Assembly: GCA_002049785.1 (NCBI GenBank)
Contig: MUKB01000083.1
Location: 1-6,948 of the forward strand
Origin: Caldifarciminota bacterium 4484_100
GTDB taxonomy: Bacteria; Hydrothermota; Tepidihabitantia; SM23-42
Direction: 5' to 3'
Length of the DNA: 6,948 nt
Made by a program: the position numbers and the translations under genes. This document shows positions 6,829-6,948 of this stretch, in pieces. Within the stretch, counting starts at the first letter, position 1, and each line of letters starts with the position of its first letter. The notes under the pieces are model-generated. The model saw only the letters and a list, made by a program, of their open reading frames with translations, did not search any database and was not told where the DNA came from.

Positions 6829-6948
6829 TCAGGGCAATTCCATAAGGCAATTGAACAGCAGAAGGAGGCGATTCGGATTCTGCTCCAGGATATTTATTGC
6901 CTGATTCAATATAATCAGTGTATTGACAATCTTCTTTACAGAAAGCCG
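6829..6948 (-). CDS. C-terminal tail of an unidentified protein, possibly a DNA polymerase III clamp-loader subunit
   Basis: A minus-strand frame enters from the window edge and runs 39 codons to a TGA (6831-6829) that abuts the Mut7-C ATG. The tail is helical and Leu/Ile-rich, with LEQNPNRLLLLFNCLMEL near the end. That pattern (Asn-Pro followed by a hydrophobic helix at the extreme C-terminus) recalls the end of DNA polymerase III delta-prime/DnaX-like clamp-loader subunits, but 39 residues are too few to be sure. Two other frames are also open here: one on the minus strand, and one on the plus strand running off the window. The choice rests on the operon-like stop-start junction and the helix pattern. 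Confidence 0.4.
   Translation of the reverse strand, partial: RLSVKKIVNTLIILNQAINILEQNPNRLLLLFNCLMELP

Noticed and set aside
6902..6917. Inverted repeat TGATT-6-AATCA as a possible operator.
   Set aside because: The arms are only five bases, AT-rich, inside a coding tail, with no promoter nearby; expected by chance.
6830..6948. Plus-strand open frame running off the right edge (reading GQFHKAIEQQKEAIRILL).
   Set aside because: No start codon with context, and it opposes the minus-strand tail that joins cleanly to the Mut7-C start; kept only as an alternative.

Overview
The window comes from a Gram-negative-type bacterium of moderate to low GC content. It carries a lipid A gene (lpxB) and two exported envelope proteins. 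The gene mix (DUF2905, Rsm22-type methyltransferase, Mut7-C protein, SpoIID/LytB protein, a uridine-kinase-like protein with a ThrRS-type domain), together with near-absent Shine-Dalgarno sites, resembles uncultivated deep-branching lineages such as the WOR-3/Stahlbacteria group. That placement is a low-confidence guess, and there is no rRNA or other marker here to settle it. The window is almost fully coding, and no gene-free stretch exceeds about 65 bases.

Plus-strand block (1-2068): the tail of a small DUF2905 membrane protein, then lpxB (lipid-A-disaccharide synthase), then an Rsm22-family SAM methyltransferase. The genes touch or overlap and look like one transcript. lpxB is broken: about 60 codons are missing near position 330 and the reading frame changes there, so the catalytic-region segment is gone.

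Minus-strand block (6948 down to 2073), in order of transcription: the C-terminal tail of an unidentified protein (possibly a clamp-loader subunit), a Mut7-C RNase-like protein, a SpoIID/LytB-domain protein, an exported NlpC/P60-like putative cysteine peptidase, a YggS-family PLP protein, and a nucleoside (uridine-like) kinase. The SpoIID gene has the same kind of lesion as lpxB: the N-terminal part and the C-terminal GHGVGMCQ motif are in different frames and about 60 residues between them are missing. The plus and minus blocks converge with stop codons only 4 bp apart.

Two sigma70-type promoters lie inside the minus block, before the NlpC-like gene and before yggS. The yggS promoter is a perfect consensus (TTGACA, 16 bp, TATAAT), and its predicted +1 falls on the A of the ATG. 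The other has the same geometry and fixes the start of the NlpC-like gene. Both genes are therefore predicted to be made from leaderless mRNAs.

I see no CRISPR array, mobile element, tRNA or rRNA. The points most worth following up are the two matching internal deletions in envelope genes, the leaderless promoters, and the uncharacterised exported NlpC-like protein.
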